A stretch of 64,000 nt of DNA from Panaeolus papilionaceus (lineage: Eukaryota > Basidiomycota > Agaricomycetes > Agaricales), in assembly GCA_015501605.1 (NCBI GenBank), contig JADNRZ010000033.1, positions 248,001 to 312,000 on the forward strand, written 5' to 3'. The translations under genes were made by a program, and so were the position numbers. The notes below the pieces were generated by a model. The model was given only the letters and a program-made list of their open reading frames with translations, was not told the DNA's origin and made no database searches. Shown piece by piece: positions 43,801 to 53,914 of the stretch. Each line of letters begins with the position of its first letter. Within the stretch, counting starts at the first letter, position 1.

Positions 43801-45231
43801 TTCACCAGGGTTGGCAGCAGCTCGGGATAAATAAAAATTATAAGCCTTCCCCTCGAGGTAAGGTGCGATTACTTCTATTTGATCCTGAGGGTGTACTCGA
43901 CCGCGCCGACAGTACCCTGTGGCTTCAGACCTAAACCTGATATACTTGTCCAAGTCCTGTTCACCCTTGTAAGCTTTAGGACTCTGTGGAGCGATGATGG
44001 GTTTCCTAGGGTAATACCCATCATCATACTCATAGTTATCATAAGCAGGTTCTGGTCGTCGGCGGGGGCGACGAGGAGGGGGAGATGGAGGTCTCCTACG
44101 CTCACCCCAGCCGTCGTCGTCGTCATCGCCGTCGTCAGGGTCTCCTGGATTGTTGGGGCCATAATACGGGACCTGTTGTCGGTGGTGATCATGAGCACGG
44201 TTTACCCTTTCTGGGTTATCCCGGAACTCTTGGCTTGGTCTGCCACCTTCAGGGGGTATGTTCTGAGTTTCACGCTCGCGTAGCCGTCCTAGGATGCTAT
44301 CGCGTGAGATCTGTTGGATAGGGTGCACCGTCTCGCGACGGTTGCTCCTGTGGCTTCTGTTCGAGGGAGCTTCACTGGGGATTCTAAATCCTCGTGTCCT
44401 ATCATCAATGTCAATCCTATCATGAATACCTGAGGGTCCTGGACGATCCTGAGCTGTGCGCTTGGTTCGTTGTATCTGGTTAAGCAGATCTTGTTGAGTC
44501 TCCGCATCTAGCTCATAATCATCTAATTGGAGTTGACCCCAGTTACGGGGGTCTGGACCCTTTCCTTTGGCTTTCGGGGCCGGATCTTCGCTTTCTTGGC
44601 GCTCCTCAGGTGGGCTCACGCGCTCAAATCTTCGCGAAATGGTAGCGCGTTGGTTCTGAGTCAGGTTTTCATGGGCCCTTTCAATATTGAGGTCACGCGT
44701 GTTATTTCTCAAGAATAAATTTTCATTATCGCGATTGCGATTATCTACGTTGCTGGGGAGCTCCTGCTCTGGGAGTCCAGCAAATCTATTCGATGTGATG
44801 AAGGTGACAGCACGAGTAGTGCCATCCTGGAGAGGGGACTCGTGGCTACGGGTCCTCCTCCGATTCACCATACCCCAGCCTGTTTCATCAGGCGGGGTGT
44901 AACGGAGAACACGACCACGGCTCCGTACAGGAGTCTGGTACTCTTCCAACCCTGAGTCTCGAGGACCAGGTTGTGATTGCGCCTGATGCGGCGGGGTATC
45001 GTGCAACGTACCAGGTATCATAAGGCCTCGTGTCTCGTTCTCTGAACCAGACGGGGTCACGGGCCTTGATGGTGGTTGAGCGGCGACGTTGGCATAGGAG
45101 CGGGAAGGTGGTCCTGGTTCCTCTTCATTGGTGTCTGTGTTTCGTCGGGTTTGGTTTTCGGGTTGAGCATTCATCGCGGCGCTAGCAGCGGCAACGCGGT
45201 GTCGGGTTCTGGGTCCATCGATGGTCGCCAT
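40816..45231 (-). CDS. Gypsy Gag-protease polyprotein with an unusual long linker
   Basis: The chosen start is ATG 45231 (MATIDGPRTRHRVAAASAAM); a TTG-started extension upstream is less likely. It is about 1471 residues. The first ~420 are charged and disordered. The capsid-like retrotransposon Gag domain is at about 430-590 (YLEGKAYNFYLSRAA, FLDGLFNYCFP, RVWDFARDL). The zinc knuckle CFNCHQHGHLSRNC is near 690. The aspartic protease begins near 1410 (RALLDTGSLGDFIS). Between knuckle and protease lie about 700 extra residues containing three to four copies of a degenerate ~65-residue unit (PYPGD ... RF.V ... FDLGRWYA pattern) near 818, 917, 1107 and 1258. The frame ends at 40816, just before the end of the protease domain. 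Confidence 0.9.
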   Translation of the reverse strand: MATIDGPRTRHRVAAASAAMNAQPENQTRRNTDTNEEEPGPPSRSYANVAAQPPSRPVTPSGSENETRGLMIPGTLHDTPPHQAQSQPGPRDSGLEEYQTPVRSRGRVLRYTPPDETGWGMVNRRRTRSHESPLQDGTTRAVTFITSNRFAGLPEQELPSNVDNRNRDNENLFLRNNTRDLNIERAHENLTQNQRATISRRFERVSPPEERQESEDPAPKAKGKGPDPRNWGQLQLDDYELDAETQQDLLNQIQRTKRTAQDRPGPSGIHDRIDIDDRTRGFRIPSEAPSNRSHRSNRRETVHPIQQISRDSILGRLRERETQNIPPEGGRPSQEFRDNPERVNRAHDHHRQQVPYYGPNNPGDPDDGDDDDDGWGERRRPPSPPPRRPRRRPEPAYDNYEYDDGYYPRKPIIAPQSPKAYKGEQDLDKYIRFRSEATGYCRRGRVHPQDQIEVIAPYLEGKAYNFYLSRAAANPGEWTLTDFLDGLFNYCFPRNFKSKLRSDLKHERQNRRRVWDFARDLTNKMDTVGINDLRDRINRLWDGFDEEIQAHLWRDRLNPEFSSWSDIMESAEAAENAEYVIRKKRNELGKLNNDKGTSSGRNNNAQSSQPSGNRNNRESGSNQANNGTNSRAENNPARTEQRSTPNTSGSSRNAQTSNNGQSSGSNNTGTQKTYQTPRPKMSEAEIQEHKDQGKCFNCHQHGHLSRNCTKANVMRSNNPGKPPGSNAMAVHSLEMGITNLDESPVLDSIPLSSINFNDTVDHGGSSLQGEYEYDGYYQEREGFLEPDWMAQYRESEPGKSYARNHIGDALSMQAEYVLSISQPYPGDSREICEQQGVRGRFTVVQINDMFYGIHDSVAKESLWVEKRRLEHPNFRLGRFYARYRNWQLGRPDVMRAPYATRMGDAYGIVAAYLLRDGIWSHYPNCSMDADSEDRFHVELWAQGHDTYVVMDYDRDIATLISGTHLRNEKFDLVRWYQLVLNKKRDLHKETYPLRMFERGSGTTLPPNPLSDDGSLCEYKSGEPAVDDASSAFNSSKSENTADSCESIEEMPGLQSVSNTTSEEDAEMEELDVTDMLRKEYERYKGRDVTIDNALGEAIAEALDSYAPYPGDDQFERPSVERFDVFWDEDSYQNMFIIMDHRRNQVAQLYVDHMRDNDFDIGHWYASACWGRCPNNDIDFAEEMHRWREIHPLGLSTIERRFELRIERAMVVAAMGIDPQSFNEIENPLCRFEVQRRHSCLEPSFRLSHDPVLYPSVELEIYDRCLHTRRTIRSTAIERDIFNLTAWLRSEQDESDAFLNMLVDEHPETNPFSGEAHDMINLARVVATNPHAWHRLRKSTNPLWRMKFTRKAAERTLEHRLSRNLMDELGLHLSAVQVPQNSYPAVQRNSVSTRGGNNLVPKPLVIVVKINDKPVRALLDTGSLGDFISTTLADQLKLSRIELDPPVPIQLAVQGSRSKINSSVKVNLNTSL

Positions 45232-45492
45232 TCTATTAGAAATAGCGTCAGGTATCGTAAAGTAAAGTCTCGCGAGAATCAAATTATCCAAGGACTAGCC
45301 TATGGATATCAACAGTAGATAGAGAAATAAAGGAGAAATAGAACTATCTAAAACTCACCGGGTGATCAAGCCGTGGTCGTCGATAGGGTCGATGTTTTTG
45401 GGGTTTGTTGTTTTCACAGAGAGAGAGAGAGAGAAAGAAAAAGATGTCGGTATCGGTGTAGTCGAGTTTTCTTGCGTATATGTAAAAAAATA

Positions 45493-45855
45493 TGTGACGT
45501 TTCGTGCTCACGGTGGCGAAGGCGACGTTGAGGTTAAAACGGCACACGGGAATTGGGGTAGCTCAAATGCACGCGATAAAATACAGTTTAACGCAATGGA
45601 TTCAAACTGAGGACGATGAGTCCTCTTACTCGACTATTTATACGCTAAAATAAGGTTTAAGAACAAATACTATAAAACTACCAAGGAGTAAGCGAAGTTA
45701 AAGATAAACAAATAAAGGAGGTTGGTAGTCTACAAAGGGGTCTGATGAAAGATAAGATAAGAATGGGATAGGGGTTTTGTGAGGCTTTTCTGACTGATAA
45801 TACTAAGGGAAGAAATGACGAAGAAGTGAAATGAAAATAAAATCGAACCGTTACA
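45493..45855 (-). repeat. 5' LTR of the Gypsy element
   Basis: 363 bp, TG...CA ended; transcription of the element should start here on the minus strand. Confidence 0.95.
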
Positions 45856-45860
45856 ACCCG

Positions 45861-48360
45861 CCAGATGCCTTATCAGGATCAGGGCCTTGTCAGACCCTTG
45901 ATGGACCTGATCATGCTCGGTTGAGCTCTGCTCAGACTTAGAAATCCTGAAAATGTTCCATGGTGTATGATTAGTGTACTGTCCCTGATTATGACCCTAC
46001 TATTCCTAATAAGGCTTACAGCTGCCTGATCTAAAACCACTGATTTAGAGCACCTGGCTCACGACCCCACTGATGCCTGCAGCCAGTGCATGTTAGAAAT
46101 CTGAGTCTCCTCAGTTGCGGCGGTCTAAATGATCAACAAGCCCACATGAATGTGATGTGAGACAGTGGATGTGCGATGCGATGGATAGGTCCAGAGATTG
46201 CGTGAGTCAACATGAATGGAACATACACAAGTTGTATTCAGTGCACTAACAGGCGGGCAGATGAGTAAGCAAGGGTGAAGTATACAGACTACAGAGTGTG
46301 CTTCGTAGTATACTAGAGCCAGTAATAGGGGTCATTTAATATACAGTGATGAGCCTCGCGCCCACATACCTCTGTTTTCGCGATTTCAGACGAATTCCGC
46401 AATACATCGCGCACGCGCATATGCCACTGTATCAGGATTGCATGCAAGCACACAACCCACCACATCTACCACCAAATTTCTGCATCTAATCATGTTTCGC
46501 AATTCATTCACTCGGCCCTCAGTCACACATTCTATACCTCAATCCCCCTCCTCGTCACCTGTAATATTCAAAATCCCTTTTCTATGTAACTCTCTTTCTT
46601 ATTTTGACTCTAGCTCATTTGGTAGATTATGTCAACTGTACACTAACTTACCCTGCAAATTGGATTATTTTTACTCCCCTTATTTTGCATCTGAGTTTCG
46701 GTTTCATTTCATTTTGTCTCCCAGTAGTTCTACGTAGCTACCTTCGTTGGCTTTCGTATTCAGTCGCCGCCTTTGTCGGTTTTCGTCCCAGTTAGCCCCA
46801 GTAATCATTCTTATCGCTCCCAGTCGTCTAGCACCGCCGTTTTCGATGTTTCCTTCAGCCTTAGTCGTCCTAGCTTTCGTATATCGTGTAGTATGGTTCC
46901 CCAGCATTGCCATCGCCGATCTGAACCTCCTCTCCATCGTGTCAGTCATCCAATGCTAACCATAGCTCTCCCGACCCCACATATTTGCAACTGGGCGCAC
47001 CTCATTCATCTCACTCACCTTGCATCATCCCCATCACCCTAACACGTGTCCCATGCATCCACTATCTCATTTTTGTTTCTGTTTGGTTTCCATTCGTGAT
47101 CCCACTATTGCGCTCTCACCAACAGGGTGAAATACAAAAAACCGTGAATACGAATGGGAGGTTTGGAAGTGTTGGGGAACAATAGGCGAGGATAGGCGGT
47201 GGCAATGTATGCGAGGGTGAGGTTCATGGAGGCAAAAGACCTTCCAGTGCCTATCTTCTGTACTCTGACTCTGTAGGTAGAGCAAAAAAAGAATGATATT
47301 GAGCATGAACGAATGCTTCGAGTCCCAACAAACATGTTATGGTAAGTGTAGATAATGAAATTGAAGTAAAGTAAATAGACGGAGGGAAATGCAGGGAAAT
47401 ATGATGAAACCGACAAGAAATTGTAAGGATTTAAGGAGGCAAACACCGAATCATTTCAAGGAATTGAAAATAGGATAAACAAAATAAACGAATAAGGAGG
47501 ATGATGTGAGGCGAGTTCTGCTGTACTAAATGTCGTCATGAATGTGAGGGTGCCAGTGACGATGTAGGGCCCAGAATGCAGGAGGGAGAGATGCATTGTA
47601 ACACGACAGAAAACGCGAAGACCCCAGGGATACCCAGATAGACATGCTGACCCATCAGCGCTTCGAAGATAAATAAATAAAGTTGATAACTAATATCGAG
47701 GACCTTCGAGGTTGACGGACCAGAAACTAAAGATCCGAGTCCTCTGTAACTCAGATAATATCTAATGTATGCCTCTGTACTATAGAAAGTGTGGAGGCCA
47801 ATGAAATACGGTATTATGTGGAACAAATGCATGAGAAAGATATCAAGAATAATGTGACGAACAATAATACATGAAAAAGGAAGACGAAATTATTAGATTA
47901 TTACTGGTTGCACGTCCCGAACCTGGAGGTGCATGGAAAGAAGCGAGGATTTAACTGCTGGTGCCTGTAAATGCATTGTGGAGGGAATAATCGTCCTTCA
48001 GTACTGTTGTGATGTTTGTATCGTTGAGTAAACTGTGCAGAGCGCAACAGCAAGTAAGTGGGGTTCGGAGGACTGAAATCAAGAGAGGGATGGTGGGATG
48101 ATGGACTTGGGGACCAGATGAAGAGGCGATGAGGCTAGAAAGCGATTGCCTATTAATCACACCATATTTCGCAAGTGTACCTGTTACTTTAATTCATGGG
48201 GTATAATTTAATACTACAAAATATTCTGATACGACAGAACATGTAGTGGTATCAAGAATGGTGCAACATTACGCCAGGCTTATGAGGCAGGACGAGTAAC
48301 ATTGGTAGAGTAACTGTAGGATGTCAACAATATACACGAGTTCTCCCTATCAAATACAGA
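45861..48360. other. Repeat-rich DNA without recognised gene
   Basis: Near 45870-45930 and 48540-48700 there are multiple CCTGATCAGG / CCTAATCAGGC motifs that look like remains of one MITE family. 46731-46800 resembles 34960-35030 inverted. Short frames at 47.1-47.8 kb (minus) are Ser/Tyr/Phe-rich and unsupported. Confidence 0.35.
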
Positions 48361-48364
48361 ACGA

Positions 48365-48455
48365 TGGTATAGTGGTATTTATTCATCATCAAGGTACAGG
48401 TATTAGGTAAGCTAAGGTAAGCAAGAGGCTCTGGGTTCGATTCTCGTCAAATGCA
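48365..48455 (+). repeat. tRNA-derived (SINE-like) remnant
   Basis: GGTATAGTGGTATTTATTC resembles an A box and GGGTTCGATTCTC is a good B box. They are ~66 bases apart and an A-run follows. The flanking bases do not form an acceptor stem and the T stem is poor, so this is not a working tRNA gene. Confidence 0.35.
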
Positions 48456-48690
48456 AAAAAAAAATAACCAGACAGCAAGTGCCTTGTCAGAGCACGGGGA
48501 ACCGATTAGGCAAATTAATTATTTTTTTTATTTTTGCTCAGCCTGCACCTAATCAGGTCCAGACCGCCTAATCAGGCCGTTAGCTCCTGGTCAGGGTAGA
48601 GCCTGATCAGAATTCTCATGGACTTGTCAGAGCGACTTTCATTCTGATCAGGCCTAATCAGGCTTTCCCATCCTTACGCCCCTTATCGGC

Positions 48691-48897
48691 CTAATTAGGC
48701 ATTCTGGAGGTTTCCGACAGAGAGTCGATCAAGACGAACACTGGATAGGCCTTGTTCTCGAGCACGACTGCCATGGCAAGCAACTTGCCAACCTCATCAG
48801 GTGTAGCCGGTAAACTGTCAATACTACCTGAGAGTAGATGGGTGGGTCCTACGAGGGCGTATGCAAGGTTATCGGTGATGTGCGTGTTACGGTAAGT
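48691..48897 (-). pseudogene. Unidentified coding fragment
   Basis: A stop-free frame of 68 codons without ATG start reads NTHITDNLAYALVGPTHLLS and continues through PDEVGKLLAMAVVLENKAYP and VFVLIDSLSETS. The composition is strongly protein-like. It is probably an exon of a decayed host gene. I do not recognise the family. Confidence 0.4.
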
Positions 48898-48900
48898 CTA

Positions 48901-49817
48901 GATATGAAAATGATATGAATATAATATGATTTGTGTTGTGAGGATGAGGATGGTGTGACGATGGGTGAGTAAGCGCGACGTTGCAAGGTCGTGGGGTCTG
49001 CGAGTGCTAAGGGAAATGTGGGAAACAAGAGGAAGGCGGTGCCTCGGAATGCACACTAAACGATGAAATAGGAATGGAAACGAGACGAGATATGAAGAAG
49101 ACGACGACAAGAGACGAAACGGAGACGAACTGAGATGAACTGGGGCGAAAGGTTGAAAGCTATTCTGTGGTGGAAATGGTGTACAGTAAATAATATACAT
49201 GAGCTGTGGTGGTGGTACTACGAAGGTAAACTAAAATGGAAATATGAATGAAAACAATAGAAAATGAAAGGATATAAGAAAGTAAGCGCTGAAGCGTTTC
49301 AATAATCGAAAATAGACTGAAAAATGAACAAAATATTCCGAATGAGGGAGGTACCGTGCAGCCGGGGAATGCAGGATAAACGGTAAAATACCGAAAATGC
49401 GAAATTCAGAGGGATGTGGGTTCGGAGCTCATCATCGTGCTAGACACATATTATGGGTTATCATTGTAGTGTTACAGGGAACATAACCAGTGGGTCAGTG
49501 ACAGTGCAACCTTTGAGTGGTGTTGAGGAACACATGACGAAAATGAACAATATAAGGAATAGAATGAAGGGAAGATATTGGAAAGCATGAGTAATAACAG
49601 TGGGGGGATGCATCGAAAGCAAAAAACAAAACACCATTAGAGCGACAATCAATGTGTGCTGGAAAGTCTATTTCTGAGTCTAGTGAAAGGGTGGGCCTTG
49701 CCAGTAGCTTGGTGGAGGAGACTGGAAGTCGTGGTAGCTCCTTGATGGGGGTTGTCTACTGCTTGAGGGCTCTTCTTTTTTCATGCATTTATGATGGGTC
49801 AGAAGGCGAGTACTTGT
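48901..49817. other. No gene recognised
   Basis: AT- and GA-rich DNA with only short, unsupported frames on the minus strand. Confidence 0.4.
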
Positions 49818-50496
49818 CAGTCCCCCCTGAGTACCGTACGGACTCCGTACAGAGTCCCTAGGGACTCTCTGCCAAAAAACACAGCATTGTCGCCTAACAC
49901 AACTGTGGACAGCCTCAACTGCAACACCAGCATACAAGGACAGTGCAAACAAACAAAAAAACAAGGCAAAATTACCTTGTATTACAAGAAATTTGTAATA
50001 TATGTGCTGGAGTCACAGGAGTCCCAAGGGAGTCCCTAGGGACTCTCCGGACTCCCTATGGACTTTTTACATATATTACCTAAATTGGATGTTTTGATAG
50101 GTTTCAGACAAATTCATATACACAGAGTCCCTAGGGAGTCCCTACGGACTCTGTGCAGACTCCCTCGGGACTCCCTGGGACTCCAGCAGTAATACAAGGC
50201 GGTTATGGGAAATACTGTGAGTACAATTGTCCATATATTGTAATGACTAATTGTTATCTACATCAGAGTCATCTGCATTTGCATTATCCAATTTTCCTGG
50301 AGTCCCTGTGGAGTCCCAATGGAGTCCATCAGAGTCCCTAGGGAGTCCCTACAGAGTCCGTAGGGACTCCGTAGGGACTCTGTATATGGATTTGTCTGAA
50401 ACCTATCAAAACATCAAATTTAGGTAATATATGTAAAAAGTCCCTAGGGAGTCCGGAGAGTCCCTAGGGAGTCCCTATGGTACTCCAGGGGGACTG
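49818..50496. mobile_element. MITE-like element built of GGACTCC palindromes
   Basis: It begins CAGTCCCCCCTGAGTACC and ends with the inverse of CAGTCCCCCTGGAGTACC. Inside, about 110 bp at ~50010-50140 (ending in TTTTTACATATATTACC and a GATAGGTTTCAGACAAAT segment) is repeated inverted at ~50370-50480. TCCCTAGGGA-type palindromes occur many times. No ORF. It lies directly left of the NLR fragment at 50513, so it may have inserted into that gene. Confidence 0.6.
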
Positions 50497-50512
50497 AGAA
50501 GTTCAGGTGCAG

Positions 50513-50700
50513 TTGTTGGTGTTCAGCCGCCCCATTCCGCACCTCGTGGACGCGATTGCAGGGATGGATATTGTTGGAACTTGCTTTATCGGGGATAAAT
50601 TCGAGCAGGATCTGTCGATTTGGCATTGCACTGCCACATTCATTAGTTCTGACAGGAACACGATCGTTACTTTTTTTTTTTTACAACCCCCGCCGATTTT
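50513..50700 (+). pseudogene. NACHT NLR fragment (second copy)
   Basis: The frame QLLVFSRPIPHLVDAIAGMD and the following GTCFIGDKFEQDLSIWHCTA match LLVFSRTDPYLMDVVARMD of the NLR at 8053. Only the segment after Walker B is present. The upstream part is replaced by the palindrome-rich MITE. The frame decays into a T-run near 50671. Confidence 0.65.
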
Positions 50701-50720
50701 ACTGCGAATTTGCTGTTAAT

Positions 50721-52072
50721 TGCTGTTTATAACTTATGACATCACACTCCCAGCACATTATATCTGTTCCCCTCGTCGTTCTTGCTCCCCCAGCCTTCCT
50801 TCTTCCTTTCTACATGTAGTCTTTCGTTTCTTCAATACACATCGTTCCTGTTCATTCGCGTGAGTCTTTCATCAGTGTTTTATGGACTACTAGTACTATA
50901 TTAGTAGTCGGGTTTATCAACAACTTGTTTAAGCATCTTGAATAACAATCACGCCGGCGAGTGGCATAACGCGCTACCAAAGGGTGTCTAGTAGTAGCAT
51001 TTTGAAACCTCAAAGTAGTTATGGTATTAGGTTTGTGTCCATATATTCACATAGGAGGCAATTACTAGTAGAGACTCAAGAGAACATTAAAACTCGACTA
51101 CGGGAAACATTACCTGGCCTTACCTGAACTTCCTGGGTCTTAAGCTTTCCAATATTCCTAAGGGATTTCTACGCTCATCCGGCATCGAGATGGTGGAGAA
51201 GACACGATGTTAAGAATACAAAGAGAATTTGCGCTTGAATAGACCTCACTGGCATGGCCAACACTCAAGCAAGGACGAAGAGTAACGAAATTAGGCGGTT
51301 CGTACAACATCTTCGAGAGCATTCGAGCACCAAAACATGTTAGAAGAAACAAGGACTGATATATTAAACTTCCGGTTATGATGTATCTAACCAAATCGTC
51401 TTTAGCTATAAGCTTTATTTAAGCTTTACACTGTCAATTAAATATTCCATCCATCCATCCAAAGTCTTTAAACCACCCCCAGATCACAGAGTCATTCGTA
51501 AACCACCCCAAAAAATCACATAACAATACACTCCTCATCCGCCTTAGCCCCATGGAATCCCATCTCTGAAAATGTCTGCGGCTTCTTACCCAACCCAGCC
51601 AATCCCAGTTAAACAAAACAAATCGAAGAGAAAACGAAAGAAAGAGCGAGAGGGGGATAACAATAGACGCAACGAAGGATACATAAAAACGAATTTGAAA
51701 AAGCACGACTCCCCGGAACAAGAATAAATACACGATGAGAAGAGGGTCGACGAAACGAGACTGAAATGGTATCCCCCGATACGATGGATATAAGATATCG
51801 GAAAAAATAGCAAAAGAAACGGTATCATGATACGCAGAGGCGAATTGCGATTCAGAGGGGATGATGAAACCCAGCACGACCCAACACCCAACACAACACA
51901 ATCAACCAAGCAGGCGAGACGTCGCAACGACAAGTAAACAGAGACGAAGAACAACATAAAATAGGGTAAATTGGGAGAAGCGAAGACTGAGGACACAGGC
52001 ACCCACGAAACGAAAAAAAGAGAAATAAGAGAAATAAAGGAAACTCAACCGAGAAAACACGATGAAACTCAC
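50721..52072. other. No gene recognised
   Basis: 51158-51394 (minus) has a protein-like frame without known family. 51400-52070 corresponds to the region where the 3' half of the SKT5-like gene would be expected, but no further Sel1 repeat can be read. Confidence 0.35.
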
Positions 52073-53914
52073 CTTCTTATACCACCTAACAGCACCCTCC
52101 AAATGGAGGTACGCGGCCCTCTCTAGGTGTTTCCTTGCTTCGAGGGTGGGGGAGGAGCCTGGTGGGATGAAGGGCGCGAAGGCGGTGGGGAGGAGGGGCG
52201 TGGGGAGGGAGGTGAAGGAGGAGAGGAGGAGGGAGAAGACGTAGGCGGGTTGGGGGCAGTTGAGGGATGCGAGGGTGGCGGAGCGGTGGAGGAGGGGCAA
52301 GGCGAGGGTGGGGTTGGGGGGGAGGGAGAGTTGGCCGAGGAGGTGGGCCATGCCCATGCGCTGTTCACGTATACAGGTGAGTATGATATTAAGAAGCAGA
52401 GAGAGAGAAGGAAGAAACGCACGTATATACAGCTCTCAACTCCATACCTAACCCCCCTCTCAAAACACTCCTTCGCATGCGCATGATCATTGAAATTCTC
52501 ATAGTCTCTCCCCAGCCTAAACCACGCAGCGGGGTACCCACCTCTCGCAGCAGCCTCGAAATCCCTAAACGCCGTACGCGGATTATGTCCAATCAACTGG
52601 GGAAACGCCCCCGTCGCCGTCAACATCGCACGATGATATATCGCCTCCGCAACATGCGGCGCCAGCTTCCCTCCCCCCGCCGGCTGCTGACCCCCCGCCG
52701 CCATCCCCAACACCATCTGCACCGCCACCGCACTCAGCCTCTTCAACACCGGGTCTGCAATGGCTATGGCCCCCACGGGCGGATCGCTCTGCGGCCCTGG
52801 CGGGTCTCGTGCCCGCTCAACGAGGAACAGGATGTCGCGGCACCAGGCGATTTTGAGCGCTGGGTCGTGTGTGGGGGATTGGATGGCGGTGCAGGCTTGG
52901 TCGAGCTGGGTGGGGTTGGGGAGGGGCGCGGTTAGTGAGGGTAAGCCAGCTGCACCGGTTCCACTTGCAGCAACGACACCGGGAACAGGAGCAGGAGCAG
53001 GAACGGGACCCGCGGGTGCTGATTGAGGTTGGAGTTGAGCGGGTGGTGGGGGCATTGCGAGATTGATATTCAGATTTGCGATCGATTGGGTGACGTCTGC
53101 GAGGGAGGGAGCGGGGGCGGTGGACCATTGGGTGGCCCAGGGTGATTGGGTTTGGGGTTGTGATTGCGATTGAGATTGAAGTTGAGGTGGGAGTTGAGGT
53201 TGGGATTGGAATTGTGGTTGTGATTGTGATTGAAGTTGGGGCTGGGATTGGAACTGCGATTGTGGTTGAAGTTGAGGTTGGAGTTGTGGTGGAAGTTGAG
53301 ACGGGGCTGGAGAGGTGTAGCTGTAGTTCTGCTGTGGTGGAGGAGCTTGATACTGCTGCTGAGGTGGTGGAGGAGCTGCGTATTGTTGTTGCTGTGGAGG
53401 AGCCTGAAACTGCTGCTGTTGAAGCTGAGGTGGCGGAGGTGGGACCTGTTGATGTTGATAAACCTGATCGTCTAATCTTTGTGCCATCTACATCGTTGTG
53501 TATCACAAACGATGCCGTTGCAAAATGTGAAAGAAAACGTGAAAAAAGAAAAGAAAAAGAGTGATCAGCTCAGAATCCAAACACGAACCACCCCAAACCC
53601 TCCTCGTTCCCTCCTTCAACCCACCCAAACCACCAAAAACAAACAAAGAAAAAAACAACACTCACATTAGCAGGAATACTAGGATTCAACCTATGCGGTC
53701 TTGGGGCAATCATCGGGTTCTCAAAATGCGGTGGGGACTCTGCATACTCGTACGGTGAAGGCGTGTTGTACCGCTGCGTCTGCGTCCTCAGATCTGCTGG
53801 CAGAGGCGGGAGAGGGGGTGGTGGGCCGGGGTACTGTTGGTGCTGTGGGTGGGGGTTAGGACGAGAGGAGGCAGGGGAGTAGGGACGGGGAGGGACGGGG
53901 GGTGCAGAAGCCAT
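52073..53914 (-). CDS. SKT5/CHS4-like Sel1-repeat protein, 3' end missing
   Basis: Three exons join in frame: 53914-53666 (83 codons), 53487-52423 (355 codons) and 52360-52073 (96 codons). Exon 1 reads MASAPPVPPRPYSPASSRPN and contains ADLRTQTQRYNTPSPYEYAE. Exon 2 starts MAQRLDDQVYQHQQ, with a long Gln/Pro-rich tract, then PNPTQLDQACTAIQSP and Sel1-type helical repeats (AEAIYHRAMLTATGAFPQL, AFRDFEAAARGGYPAAWFRL, AKECFERGVRYGVESCIY). Exon 3 continues (MGMAHLLGQLSLPPNPTLAL, EGAVRWYKK). SKT5/CHS4 proteins activate chitin synthase at sites of wall growth. The family usually has more Sel1 repeats; after the donor at 52073 no next exon is visible, so the gene seems truncated or uses a distant exon. 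Strong matches to family order make it the best host-gene call in the window. Confidence 0.7.

Larger units (their letters stand above)
35568..45855 (-). mobile_element. Ty3/Gypsy LTR retrotransposon, chromovirus type, complete
   Basis: Direct LTRs of 363 bp each (35568-35930 and 45493-45855) begin TGTGACG and end GTTACA. They appear identical by eye. ACCCG is duplicated on both sides (35563-35567, 45856-45860). Coding is on the minus strand in the order Gag-protease, reverse transcriptase/RNase H, integrase with chromodomain, and an extra ORF. A purine-rich GGCAGGAGGGCGTG precedes the 3' LTR and could be the polypurine tract. A (GA)n run lies in the 5' leader near 45420. I could not recognise the primer-binding site. 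Identical LTRs suggest recent insertion. Confidence 0.93.

Noticed and set aside
48365..48455. A functional intron-containing tRNA gene
   Set aside because: Acceptor ends do not pair and the T stem is weak.
49800..50500. CRISPR-like array from regularly repeated GGACTCC units
   Set aside because: Repeat units are short, irregular and palindromic without constant-length spacers, and the genome is eukaryotic.
52127..53564. Gly/Glu- and Val-rich frames on the plus strand opposite the SKT5-like gene
   Set aside because: They are antisense shadows of the Gln/Pro-rich coding exons.
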